Below are positions 1 to 6,207 of a stretch of 8,618 nucleotides of DNA, piece after piece. Under the pieces are notes generated by a model. That model had not been told where the DNA came from. It saw nothing but the letters and a program-made list of their open reading frames with translations, and did no database searches. Both the position numbers and the translations under genes were made by a program. The DNA is from an uncultured Prevotella sp. (GTDB lineage: Bacteria; Bacteroidota; Bacteroidia; Bacteroidales; Bacteroidaceae), in the NCBI GenBank assembly GCA_934183135.1, contig CAKPRX010000088.1, positions 1-8,618 on the forward strand, written 5' to 3'. Positions within the stretch are counted from its first letter, which is position 1. The number at the start of each line of letters is the position of its first letter.

Positions 1-401
1 CTGCCCTTGGCGCCATAGTAGCCATGGATGGTGGTGATGCCGCTGCCCTCGCAGGCACGCTGCAGGCGCAGGCGGTGGGTGCCCCGGCCCAGCTTGTCGG
101 CCAGCACGATACGCTGGTGGGCCAGGCTGTCGGCATAGACCTTGCGTACAAAGCGCCCGTCGATGAACACATTGAAATAGCAGGGGCGCGTGCTGCTCAT
201 GTCGACAGCTATAGCCCCACCGGTAAAGTCGGTCTGTGCATAGATGCCCGTCCAGTCAAACCTCACGTCGCCGTTATCAGCATGCTGGACACGCCCTGTA
301 TAAGTTACGCCCTTGGTAAGCAGGCGGCCGTAGTCTACCCGCTGTGCCGAAGCCTGGAGCGTAAGCGCCAGGAGACACAGTACCAGAAAATGTTTACTCA
401 T
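1..401 (-). CDS. Secreted CE2-like carbohydrate esterase, N-terminal part (gene runs off left edge)
   Basis: The open frame runs from an ATG at 401-399 to the window edge without a stop, giving the first 133 residues. Residues 1-19 form a type I signal peptide (short basic start, a Leu-rich core, cleavage after ASA before Gln20), so the product is exported. The rest resembles the N-terminal jelly-roll of CE2 acetyl-esterases: a GRV...FDWTGIY...DFTGGAIAVDM stretch (about 37-68), an FNVFIDG strand (about 76-82), then GTHRLRLQRACEGSGITTIHGYYG near the visible end, where CE2 proteins carry a conserved GxHxxxLxKxxE...F.G pattern. In that family an SGNH hydrolase domain follows and removes O-acetyl groups from plant glycans; this domain lies outside the window, so the esterase activity is inferred. 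The gene lies 71 bp behind the DUF4838 gene with no promoter motif seen between them, so co-transcription is likely. Confidence 0.7.
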   Translation of the reverse strand, partial: MSKHFLVLCLLALTLQASAQRVDYGRLLTKGVTYTGRVQHADNGDVRFDWTGIYAQTDFTGGAIAVDMSSTRPCYFNVFIDGRFVRKVYADSLAHQRIVLADKLGRGTHRLRLQRACEGSGITTIHGYYGAKG

Positions 402-472
402 GATGTTTCTTTCTATTTATGATTAGTGATTATATCCATACGCGACACGATGGCCGGGGCCACCGCGCTGCC

Positions 473-2662
473 CTACTCTACCGTTACCTCGTCCAGGAAG
501 AACCACGCGGGATAGCCCACGCCGTAATGCCATGGCGGGCAGACGCCTATGGTCTGGACCCTGACACGCAGGTAGCGGGCCGTTACGGGCGTGGCCGACG
601 TGACGGTGCCTGGTATGAACTTGACCGACACATCGCGGTCCTCGGCAAACTCCTTCCGGCCCATGTCTGTCCACGTCTTGTTGTCCATAGAGTACTGGTA
701 GCTCACGCTCTTGGGCAACAGGATCCACGCGCCAAGCTGCTGGAGGAAGTCGGTGGTAACGCTGCTGAAGGTCTTGGCCTGGCCCATGTCGAGGACGAAG
801 TCGGCATCGCGGCCTTCCCATCCCACCCAGCTCTCCACATAGCTGGTGCCACCATAGAGCCCGTCGGTCAGCGCCTTGTCGGCTATGGGCTGATAGGGCG
901 GATTAGGTGCGCTGTTCCATATCACCTTGGCGCCGGCGGCCTTGTTGGCATTGGCATGTGGCAGGAAGCGCGTCTGGTACAGCCGGCAGTAGTCGTCGGT
1001 GCGGTTATTGCGCTCATTCAGAGTGGCGATGCCGTACTGGGCACACTGGCGGCCGAACACCTCGAGCTTACGGCTCACCTCGGCGGCATCCTGGCCTGTC
1101 TTGGTGCGCGTTATCTCCAGCTCGCTGTAGCGCAGGGGCAGCCGGGCTATCTGGACACGGGCCAGCAGCGTGCTGTCGGTGGCCACGGCAGCCTCGGCCT
1201 GGTCGAATATCTCGGCATAGGTCTTCATCAGCTGGTCGTTGAGCATGCCGTTCTTGTGCGAGATGGGCGAGTCGTATATCCACAGCGGCGTATGCGACGA
1301 GAGCAGTGCTCCTGTTATCATCGCCACATATTTATATATATAGGGGGCGGCGGCACCGTAGTAGCCGCGCACGAAGGCCCGCATGAGCGAGTCGGCGTTC
1401 TGGTAGGGGTCCCACATCAGCTTGGCCATCATGTACGACCGCAGTTCTCCCATGTCGGTGCCCTTGGTGCTGTTTATCTGCTCAAATACCATGGTGGCGT
1501 GGTTCTTCTTGAACAGCTGCATGTTCTTCTGGATGATGTGGAAATTGGGGAAGGGCGACACCATGTTGTCAAAGTTGATGCCATAGTCCCACACGAAGAT
1601 GTTGTTGCTTATGCGGCTCCAGCCCTCGAGCGCGCGCATGAAGTCGCGCCCCGACTCGTTGTCCGTAAGGGGCACCTCGCGCTTGCAGTCTATGTCGCAC
1701 AGCATGATATTAACGTTGGGGAGGGGCTTGGTATGCTTGGGCGGGTGCATGCTGTACAGGTAGGCGAGGGTAGAGAACTGCTTGTCGGGGAAGCGGCGTG
1801 CCAGCTTGTTGACGAAGCGTATCAGGTTGCCCGAAGGCGAGCCCTCGTACTCGTCTATCTTGGCACAGGCATCACAGTGGCAGTAGGTATTGTTGCCGTC
1901 GTTCTGGCTCACGCTTATCATCTTCATGCCGGGGTTGGCCTTGAAGATAGAGTCTATCTTCTGGGCGGCCAGCTCGAACACCTCCGGATTGGTAAGACAC
2001 CACTGGCTGTGGCTTCCGGGCCGCCGCTTGCCATTTATCAGCGAGTAGTACTCGGGGTGGCTTGCCCCGTAGACCGAGGCCGGCAGTATGCTGTTAAAGG
2101 TATGTACCCACAGGTTGCCGGCAAACTCTTCCTTGCTGTTCTCCAGGCGGAACCAGCGCACATAGTCGGGGTCCTGGTTGCTGTAGCCGTGGGTCTGGCG
2201 AAAACGGAAAGCGGGCTTGTCGCTGATATGGACGGCCGGCAGGGCTATGGTAGACATGGGGGTGAGCGTGTATGCCTTGTAGGCGTAATAGCTTACGCCC
2301 AGATAACGCTCCAGGAGGGTCACCACGCCGTAGATGGCACCCTTACCGCCTCCTGTACGTATGTGCGCCACGCCGTCCTGGCAGTCTATCGCGAAGGCAT
2401 CCTCGGCCTCGGGGTTCATCCGCTCGCCTATGACTATGCTGCCCTTGGCCGCCTTACCGGTGGCGGTGGCCAGGGGCGTGCCCGAAATCTTGTTGACAAA
2501 GCGGCTCAGCATGTCGGCCGCCTCGCGGTTTACGGGGGTGTCCTCGGCCAGCACGATATGTGCCTTGGCCTTGCCCTTACTTACCAGGGTCATCTGTGCA
2601 TGGGCAGCCGAGGCCATCAGTACGACAGCCATCAGCATGCCCCATCTGCTACTTACTCTCAT
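473..2662 (-). CDS. Secreted DUF4838 (GH163-like) glycan-active protein with C-terminal discoidin-like domain
   Basis: This encodes 729 residues. Residues 1-22 are a signal peptide (hydrophobic core, cleavage after AHA before Gln23), so it acts in the periplasm or at the surface. Residues about 25-125 look like the alpha/beta domain found at the front of alpha-glucuronidase- and hexosaminidase-like enzymes (VIGE, then GGGKGAIYGVVTLLERYLGV). Residues about 150-470 are the DUF4838 region, with VSQNDG at 251-256, a CHCDAC cysteine cluster at 261-266, and later IFVWDYGINFDN. DUF4838 is the domain behind CAZy family GH163, whose studied members are endo-beta-N-acetylglucosaminidases acting on complex N-glycans; I apply this by family resemblance only, because DUF4838 proteins are diverse. 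Residues about 575-729 look like an F5/8 type C (discoidin) sugar-binding domain (FVLDMGQ, YQYSMDNKTW, ARYLRVRV). The ATG at 2662 is chosen because it immediately precedes the signal peptide and lies about 53 bp from a promoter -7 box. The CE2-like gene follows. Confidence 0.85.
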   Translation of the reverse strand: MRVSSRWGMLMAVVLMASAAHAQMTLVSKGKAKAHIVLAEDTPVNREAADMLSRFVNKISGTPLATATGKAAKGSIVIGERMNPEAEDAFAIDCQDGVAHIRTGGGKGAIYGVVTLLERYLGVSYYAYKAYTLTPMSTIALPAVHISDKPAFRFRQTHGYSNQDPDYVRWFRLENSKEEFAGNLWVHTFNSILPASVYGASHPEYYSLINGKRRPGSHSQWCLTNPEVFELAAQKIDSIFKANPGMKMISVSQNDGNNTYCHCDACAKIDEYEGSPSGNLIRFVNKLARRFPDKQFSTLAYLYSMHPPKHTKPLPNVNIMLCDIDCKREVPLTDNESGRDFMRALEGWSRISNNIFVWDYGINFDNMVSPFPNFHIIQKNMQLFKKNHATMVFEQINSTKGTDMGELRSYMMAKLMWDPYQNADSLMRAFVRGYYGAAAPYIYKYVAMITGALLSSHTPLWIYDSPISHKNGMLNDQLMKTYAEIFDQAEAAVATDSTLLARVQIARLPLRYSELEITRTKTGQDAAEVSRKLEVFGRQCAQYGIATLNERNNRTDDYCRLYQTRFLPHANANKAAGAKVIWNSAPNPPYQPIADKALTDGLYGGTSYVESWVGWEGRDADFVLDMGQAKTFSSVTTDFLQQLGAWILLPKSVSYQYSMDNKTWTDMGRKEFAEDRDVSVKFIPGTVTSATPVTARYLRVRVQTIGVCPPWHYGVGYPAWFFLDEVTVE

Positions 2663-2714
2663 TTCTATTTTATTGTTAGGTTATAATTATTCTACCTCAC
2701 AGACTTTACAGATA

Positions 2715-2747
2715 CAAAGTTAGTCATTTTTTAAGCGATGATGTCAA
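2715..2747 (-). promoter_or_regulatory. Promoter of the DUF4838 gene (Bacteroidetes type)
   Basis: Read on the minus strand, TTGACA (2747-2742) is followed after 19 nt by TAACTTTG (2722-2715), a full match to the TAnnTTTG -7 box of Bacteroidetes. Transcription would begin near 2708-2711, leaving a leader of about 45-50 nt before the ATG at 2662. It is placed back to back with the tRNA promoter. No separate regulator site was recognised. Confidence 0.65.
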
Positions 2748-2761
2748 CTTTTTCTCCATTT

Positions 2762-2795
2762 TTTGCTTGTATGTCGGTTTTTTCGCTTACCTTTG
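2762..2795 (+). promoter_or_regulatory. Promoter of tRNA-Pro
   Basis: TACCTTTG at 2788-2795 fits the Bacteroidetes -7 box, and a TTTG at 2762-2765 can serve as the -33 box (22 nt spacer, slightly long). Transcription would start near 2802, just before the mature tRNA 5' end at 2807. Confidence 0.6.
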
Positions 2796-2806
2796 CACTC
2801 GCTAAT

Positions 2807-2882
2807 CGGGATGTAGCGCAGTTGGTAGCGCACTACGTTCGGGACGTAGGGGTCGGGCGTTCGAGTCGCCTCATCCCGACCA
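2807..2882 (+). tRNA. tRNA-Pro, anticodon CGG, CCA end encoded
   Basis: A complete 76-nt cloverleaf can be drawn by hand. The acceptor arms CGGGATG (2807-2813) and CATCCCG (2872-2878) pair perfectly. They are followed by the discriminator A2879 and an encoded CCA (2880-2882). The anticodon stem CTACG/CGTAG (2833-2837/2845-2849) closes the 7-nt loop TTCGGGA, with anticodon CGG at 2840-2842. The T arm carries GTTCGAGTC. The C1-G72 end pair and A73 are typical of bacterial tRNA-Pro. It would read CCG codons. A single-gene transcript is likely, since its own promoter and terminator flank it. Confidence 0.96.
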
Positions 2883-2886
2883 CGCG

Positions 2887-2915
2887 AGGCAACTTGGAGA
2901 GAGTTGCCTTTTTTT
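2887..2915 (+). terminator. Intrinsic terminator of tRNA-Pro
   Basis: AGGCAACT (2887-2894) pairs with AGTTGCCT (2902-2909) around a 7-nt loop, and the stem runs into a tract of seven T (2909-2915). It starts 5 nt after the CCA end of the tRNA. Confidence 0.9.
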
Positions 2916-3052
2916 ATTTCCCCCTTATCAGACATGAACCCACATCGTGGAGGCGCCCCTTACGGGCCGGCTGCCATCCGAGGGGTGTACCTACGTGCCT
3001 CGCTGGCGATGGCTCGCAGACTCTACCGCTGCTACAGCCATGGGCAAAATGG

Positions 3053-3137
3053 CGAAAAACCTTTACACCAGACTGTATATTTATGCAAAACGAGGGGGCA
3101 TAATGTATAAATATACAGCCGTAACGGCCGTTTTTCG
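3053..3137. repeat. Imperfect long inverted repeat with two TGTATAWWTATACA-type palindromes
   Basis: Outer arms CGAAAAAC (3053-3060) and GTTTTTCG (3130-3137) face each other. Inner arms CTGTATATTTAT (3073-3084) and ATAAATATACAG (3107-3118) are perfect complements. The right side also holds a self-contained palindrome, TGTATA-AA-TATACA (3104-3117). The left copy, TGTATATTTATGCA (3074-3087), differs from TGTATATTTATACA by one base. It could be a cruciform or RNA hairpin, or paired sites for a dimeric repressor. The 14-bp cores start 30 bp apart, about three helical turns. The shape loosely recalls an ArgR box, but that is only a resemblance. Confidence 0.7.
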
Positions 3138-3307
3138 GGGCGTAAATTCCAGATTTTTTTGTCAAACCAGGACTGTTTTTGGGGTCATTGGGGGCACTTC
3201 GGGGCATGGCGAGGACCACAAAAGTAACAACTTTTTACAAAACAGGGGCGTTTTTCGCCGTTTTCGCCGCTATTTTCGGCTCTTTGGAGGACTATTTTCT
3301 GGGTCGC

Positions 3308-3365
3308 CGCGATGGTCATTTTGATGCTCGCGATGGTCATTACGATTCTAATGACCATCGCGAGC
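3308..3365. repeat. Perfect 17-bp inverted repeat (6-nt loop) plus a third half-copy
   Basis: Left arm 3326-3342 (begins GCTCGCGATGG) and right arm 3349-3365 are exact reverse complements around the 6-nt loop CGATTC. The 13-mer CGCGATGGTCATT inside the left arm (3329-3341) also occurs just upstream at 3308-3320, so the locus has two direct copies and one inverted copy. No T tract follows on either strand, so it does not look like an intrinsic terminator. It resembles a REP-like or other dispersed extragenic palindrome. Confidence 0.8.
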
Positions 3366-3487
3366 GAAAAAATGATGGTTTTCGGGCGGTCAGAAAATTG
3401 CCATTTTCGCCACCACCGTCCCCAAGGCGGGCGTACAGGCAAATGGCAGGGGGCCAAAAAGCCCTCGCCGGGCGCCTAGACGCCCAA

Positions 3488-3505
3488 AATGTATATTTAT
3501 ACATT
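3488..3505. repeat. Palindrome AATGTATA-TT-TATACATT, third copy of the TGTATA motif
   Basis: Eight-base arms are perfect complements around a TT centre. The 16 bases TGTATATTTATACATT also occur, reversed, in the palindrome near 3102-3117. It directly follows a small GC hairpin (GGGCG 3470-3474, CGCCC 3481-3485). It may be a repressor operator or part of the same repeat family; no adjacent gene start lies close enough to make it a clear promoter operator. Confidence 0.6.
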
Positions 3506-3522
3506 CTCGGAAAAATCTTTAC

Positions 3523-3654
3523 GATACCAACCAGGGTGGTATCCGTTAGCCATTGCGGACAGGACATCAGCGTCAGTATGCGGGAAGACGCTTCTCATGC
3601 CCGCCCGAAACTGCCATCGGCGAGCCAAGGCCGCCAAGGCAGGCGGCGTTTCGG
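3523..3654 (+). other. Possible structured RNA segment (several nested GC-rich hairpins)
   Basis: Several complementary arms occur in order: GATACCA/TGGTATC (3523-3529/3537-3543), AGCGTC/GACGCT (3569-3574/3587-3592) competing with GCGGG/CCCGC (3580-3584/3600-3604), then CCGAAAC/GTTTCGG (3605-3611/3648-3654) enclosing GCCGCC/GGCGGC (3630-3635/3642-3647). The density suggests a folded RNA, but GC-rich DNA gives many chance pairings and I recognise no riboswitch or known small RNA class. The strand is a guess. Confidence 0.3.
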
Positions 3655-3679
3655 CAATAAAAACAAATAAGATTCCGAA

Positions 3680-3700
3680 GATTTAGTTATCAACTAAATC
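3680..3700. repeat. Short palindrome GATTTAGTT / AACTAAATC
   Basis: Nine-base arms (3680-3688 and 3692-3700) are perfect reverse complements with a 3-nt centre ATC. It is AT-rich, with no T tract after it. It may be a protein-binding site or part of a dispersed intergenic element. Confidence 0.6.
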
Positions 3701-3715
3701 GTGTATTTCTCTCAA

Positions 3716-3814
3716 CTTGCACTACCTTTTTAGAAGGTAGGCGGCGCCTCAACACTGCAAATTGCAAAAAACTTCGTTTTTTCCTTTGCAGTGTCTTCGG
3801 CTTGCACTACCTTT
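3716..3814 (+). repeat. 14-bp direct repeat CTTGCACTACCTTT flanking the gpmI upstream hairpin
   Basis: The same 14 bases occur at 3716-3729 and 3801-3814, 85 bp apart. The second copy contains the gpmI -7 box (TACCTTTG). The first reads TACCTTTT, lacks the final G and has no TTTG at the right distance, so it looks like a duplicated, non-functional promoter copy. The first copy also forms a small hairpin, CTACCTT/AAGGTAG (3722-3728/3734-3740). Confidence 0.6.
3753..3793. other. Hairpin overlapping the gpmI -33 element
   Basis: CACTGCAAA (3753-3761) and TTTGCAGTG (3785-3793) are perfect complements. Inside them AAAAAAC (3766-3772) pairs with GTTTTTT (3776-3782). The outer right arm contains the TTTG taken as the gpmI -33 box (3785-3788). 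It could be an operator, or the inner A/T stem could end transcripts entering from upstream on either strand. Confidence 0.5.
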
Positions 3815-3815
3815 G
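3785..3815 (+). promoter_or_regulatory. gpmI promoter (Bacteroidetes type)
   Basis: TTTG (3785-3788) and TACCTTTG (3808-3815) are separated by 19 nt, a full match to the Bacteroidetes consensus. Transcription would begin near 3820-3823, about 31-34 nt before the chosen gpmI ATG at 3854. This rules out the in-frame ATG at 3791, which lies upstream of the expected RNA start. Confidence 0.85.
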
Positions 3816-3853
3816 CACCAAGAATAAACAGATTATCAAATACAAAGACTATT

Positions 3854-5377
3854 ATGGCAAAGAAAGCTTTACTGATGATTCTCGACGGATGGGGAATCGG
3901 CAAACATGGTAAGGGCGATGTTATCTACAACACGCCTACTCCTTACTTGGACTATCTCAACGCTATTTCGGCCCACTCGCAGCTCCAGGCTTCGGGCGAG
4001 GACGTGGGTCTGCCTGACGGGCAGATGGGTAACTCCGAAGTGGGACACCTTAACATCGGCGCCGGACGCATAGTTTACCAGGACCTGGTCAAGATTAACC
4101 GCGCCTGCAAAGACGGCTCTATCCTCAAGAACCCCGGTATCGTTGCCGCTTACAGCTACGCCAAGGAGACGGGCAAGAAGCTGCACCTGATGGGCCTCAC
4201 CTCTACCGGCGGCGTTCACTCCTCGCTCGACCACCTCTTCAAGCTCATCGAGATTTCCAAAGAGTACGGGCTGAGCAACACCTACGTACACTGCTTCATG
4301 GATGGCCGCGACACCGACCCCAAGAGCGGCGTGGGCTTTATCAAAGACCTGAGCAAGGTGTGCGAGGCCAACGGCGCACACATAGCCAGCATCGTCGGCC
4401 GTTTCTACGCTATGGACCGCGACAAGCGCTGGAACCGCGTCAAGGAGGCTTACGACCTGCTGGTCGACGCCAAGGGCAAGCAGGCCACCGATATGGTCAA
4501 GGCCGTAGAGGAGAGCTATGCCGACGGCGTTACCGACGAGTTTATCAAGCCCATCAACAACCAGGCCGTTAACGGCACCATCGAGGAGGGCGACGTGGTT
4601 ATCTTCATCAACTTCCGCAACGACCGCGCCAAGGAGCTTACGCAGGTGCTCACACAGCAAGACATGCCCGAGGAGGGTATGCACACCATCAAGGGTCTGC
4701 AGTACTACTGCATGACTCCGTACGATGCCAACTTCAAGGGGGTCAACATACTCTTCCCCAAGGAGAACGTCGAGGACACCTTAGGCGAGTACCTGAGCAA
4801 GCAGGGCAAGCGCCAGCTGCACACGGCCGAGACCGAGAAGTACGCCCACGTCACCTTCTTCTTCAACGGTGGCCGCGAGGCTCCCTACGAGGGCGAGGAC
4901 CGCATCCTGGTTCCCTCTCCCAAGGTGGCCACCTACGACCTCAAGCCCGAGATGAGTGCCTACGAGGTTAAGGACAAGCTGGTCGGGGCCATCAACACAC
5001 AGGAGTACGACTTTATCGTGGTCAACTTCGCCAACGGCGACATGGTGGGCCACACGGGTGTCTATCACGCCATAGCCAAGGCTGTACACGCCGTGGACAA
5101 CTGCGTGCGCGAGGTAATAGAGACGGCCAAGGCCAACGGCTACGAGGCCATCATCATAGCCGACCATGGCAACGCCGACAACGCCATCAACCCCGACGGA
5201 ACGCCTAACACCGCCCACTCGCTCAACCCGGTTCCATTCATCTATGTAACCGACAACAACAGCGCTACGGTAAAGGACGGCCGGCTGGCCGACGTGGCTC
5301 CCTCTATCCTGCACATCATGGGACTGGAACAGCCTGCCGACATGACCGGCGAGAACCTTATCGAGGACAACAAGTAA
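3854..5377 (+). CDS. gpmI: 2,3-bisphosphoglycerate-independent phosphoglycerate mutase
   Basis: This cytosolic glycolytic and gluconeogenic enzyme interconverts 3- and 2-phosphoglycerate through a phosphoserine intermediate with two Mn2+ ions. The product is 507 residues, the usual length for the family. Visible motifs are DGWG with metal ligand Asp11, GNSEVGH with catalytic Ser61, GGVHS with His122, DGRDT at 150-154, [25 protein letters not shown] with Asp396 and His400, ADHGNADN with Asp437 and His438, and His455 in [10 protein letters not shown]. All key residues are intact. The start at 3854 (MAKKALL) fits the family N terminus and the promoter; the frame extends 21 codons further upstream but that part overlaps the promoter. 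It appears to be transcribed alone, as a hairpin follows and the next gene has its own -7 box. Confidence 0.97.
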   Translation: MAKKALLMILDGWGIGKHGKGDVIYNTPTPYLDYLNAISAHSQLQASGEDVGLPDGQMGNSEVGHLNIGAGRIVYQDLVKINRACKDGSILKNPGIVAAYSYAKETGKKLHLMGLTSTGGVHSSLDHLFKLIEISKEYGLSNTYVHCFMDGRDTDPKSGVGFIKDLSKVCEANGAHIASIVGRFYAMDRDKRWNRVKEAYDLLVDAKGKQATDMVKAVEESYADGVTDEFIKPINNQAVNGTIEEGDVVIFINFRNDRAKELTQVLTQQDMPEEGMHTIKGLQYYCMTPYDANFKGVNILFPKENVEDTLGEYLSKQGKRQLHTAETEKYAHVTFFFNGGREAPYEGEDRILVPSPKVATYDLKPEMSAYEVKDKLVGAINTQEYDFIVVNFANGDMVGHTGVYHAIAKAVHAVDNCVREVIETAKANGYEAIIIADHGNADNAINPDGTPNTAHSLNPVPFIYVTDNNSATVKDGRLADVAPSILHIMGLEQPADMTGENLIEDNK

Positions 5378-5411
5378 GCCACACGCTTACTGAACGCCAT
5401 ACGGCATACGG

Positions 5412-5444
5412 GCGCCGGGGCCACCTACAGGGTAGTCCCGGCGC
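5412..5444 (+). terminator. GC-rich hairpin after gpmI, probable transcription end
   Basis: GCGCCGGG (5412-5419) pairs with CCCGGCGC (5437-5444), and an inner CTAC/GTAG pairing extends the stem. It lies 34 nt after the gpmI stop. No real T tract follows (TCTGCATATATATAA), so termination may be weak or Rho-aided. Confidence 0.5.
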
Positions 5445-5504
5445 TCTGCATATATATAATGTAAAAAAACAGGCAAAACGTGATGGCGTTACGCGCTTTT
5501 GCAG

Positions 5505-5512
5505 TAATTTTG
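5505..5512 (+). promoter_or_regulatory. Putative -7 box of the ung-DUF3109 unit
   Basis: TAATTTTG fits TAnnTTTG and lies 24 nt before the ung ATG at 5537. No clear TTTG is present 19-22 nt upstream, so this is a half-match. The leader would be short, under 20 nt. Confidence 0.5.
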
Positions 5513-5536
5513 CAGCCAAATCGTAACCGCTACCAC

Positions 5537-6202
5537 ATGAATGTACAGATAGACGAGTCGTGGCGCAGCCACATCGGCGACGAGTTTGACAAGCCCTACT
5601 TTGCCAATCTCACCCAGTTCGTGCGCGCCGAGTATCAGCAGCATACGTGCTACCCTCCCGGGCGCCTCATCTTCAACGCCTTCAACCTCTGCCCTTTCGA
5701 CCACGTGCGCGTAGTCATCATCGGACAGGACCCTTACCACGAGCAGGGGCAGGCCATGGGCCTCAGCTTCTCTGTCCCTGACGGGACGGCCATGCCGCCG
5801 TCGCTCCTGAACATATTCAAGGAGATAGAGGGCGACGTGGGGACACCCATGCCACCCTCGGGCAACCTGACGCGGTGGGCCGAGCAGGGCGTGCTGCTGC
5901 TCAACGCCACCCTGACCGTACGGGCACACGCTGCAGGCAGCCACCAGCGCCACGGCTGGGAGACATTTACCGACGCGGCCATCAGGGCATTGAGCGCTGA
6001 GCGCGAGCATGTGGTATTTATACTCTGGGGAGGTTACGCCCGGTCCAAGGCGGCCCTCATAGACCGCACCCGGCACCTGGTCCTGGAGTCGGTTCACCCC
6101 TCGCCGCTATCGGCCAACAGGGGTGGGTGGTTTGGCAACCACCACTTTTCGCGATGCAACGACTACCTGGTGCAGCATGGCATGCTGCCCATTAACTGGT
6201 AA
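5537..6202 (+). CDS. ung: Uracil-DNA glycosylase, family 1
   Basis: This enzyme removes uracil from DNA as the first step of base excision repair. The product is 221 residues, the standard family length. Visible motifs are GQDPYH with the water-activating Asp65, LLLNATLTV (the uracil-recognition Asn region), and HPSPLS with catalytic His187. The last matches E. coli His187 in position, and all key residues are present. The ATG at 5537 (MNVQIDESW) is chosen over the in-frame ATGs at 5480 and 5483 because the putative -7 box lies between them and because it gives the normal family N terminus. The DUF3109 gene starts 5 bp after the stop, so the two are probably co-transcribed. Confidence 0.97.
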   Translation: MNVQIDESWRSHIGDEFDKPYFANLTQFVRAEYQQHTCYPPGRLIFNAFNLCPFDHVRVVIIGQDPYHEQGQAMGLSFSVPDGTAMPPSLLNIFKEIEGDVGTPMPPSGNLTRWAEQGVLLLNATLTVRAHAAGSHQRHGWETFTDAAIRALSAEREHVVFILWGGYARSKAALIDRTRHLVLESVHPSPLSANRGGWFGNHHFSRCNDYLVQHGMLPINW

Positions 6203-6207
6203 CGACT

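Larger units (their letters stand above)
2916..3784. other. Long palindrome-rich intergenic region without a convincing gene
   Basis: No frame here has a believable product. The longest open frame (3179-3670, plus strand) encodes a low-complexity, Arg- and Ser-rich sequence that runs straight through inverted repeats. The region has alternating GC-rich blocks and A/T runs, a tandem 9-bp repeat TTTTCGCCG (3252-3260 and 3261-3269), a short palindrome AAAAGT/ACTTTT (3220-3225/3230-3235), and the larger inverted repeats listed separately. The stretch 2916-3050 shows no feature I can name. No IS-type terminal repeats or transposase remnant were seen. It may hold dispersed intergenic repeats, regulator sites or a small RNA. 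Confidence 0.7.

Noticed and set aside
451..462. Small hairpin TGGCC/GGCCA between the DUF4838 and CE2-like genes
   Set aside because: The loop is too small for the full stem and there is no T tract on the minus strand, so it is not a credible terminator.
419..2686. Long plus-strand open frame of 755 aa opposite the DUF4838 gene
   Set aside because: It is a shadow of the GC-rich minus-strand gene: composition is odd, with many His, Val and Gly and no recognisable domain, whereas the minus frame has a signal peptide and family motifs.
2744..2935. Open frame of 63 aa on the minus strand across the tRNA
   Set aside because: It is antisense to tRNA-Pro and its terminator. The EATRTPDP...VVRYQLRYIP string is a well-known spurious translation of the reverse of tRNA genes.
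3219..3226. Minus-strand TACTTTTG resembling a -7 box
   Set aside because: No TTTG lies about 19-22 nt upstream, and no gene follows on that strand before the tRNA terminator region.
3179..3670. Plus-strand open frame of 163 aa in the intergenic region
   Set aside because: It runs through inverted repeats, has low-complexity Arg-rich sequence, no promoter or family motif, and overlaps other equally poor frames.
3791..3853. Upstream 21-codon extension of gpmI
   Set aside because: It overlaps the -7 box and lies before the expected RNA start; the family N terminus begins at MAKKALL.
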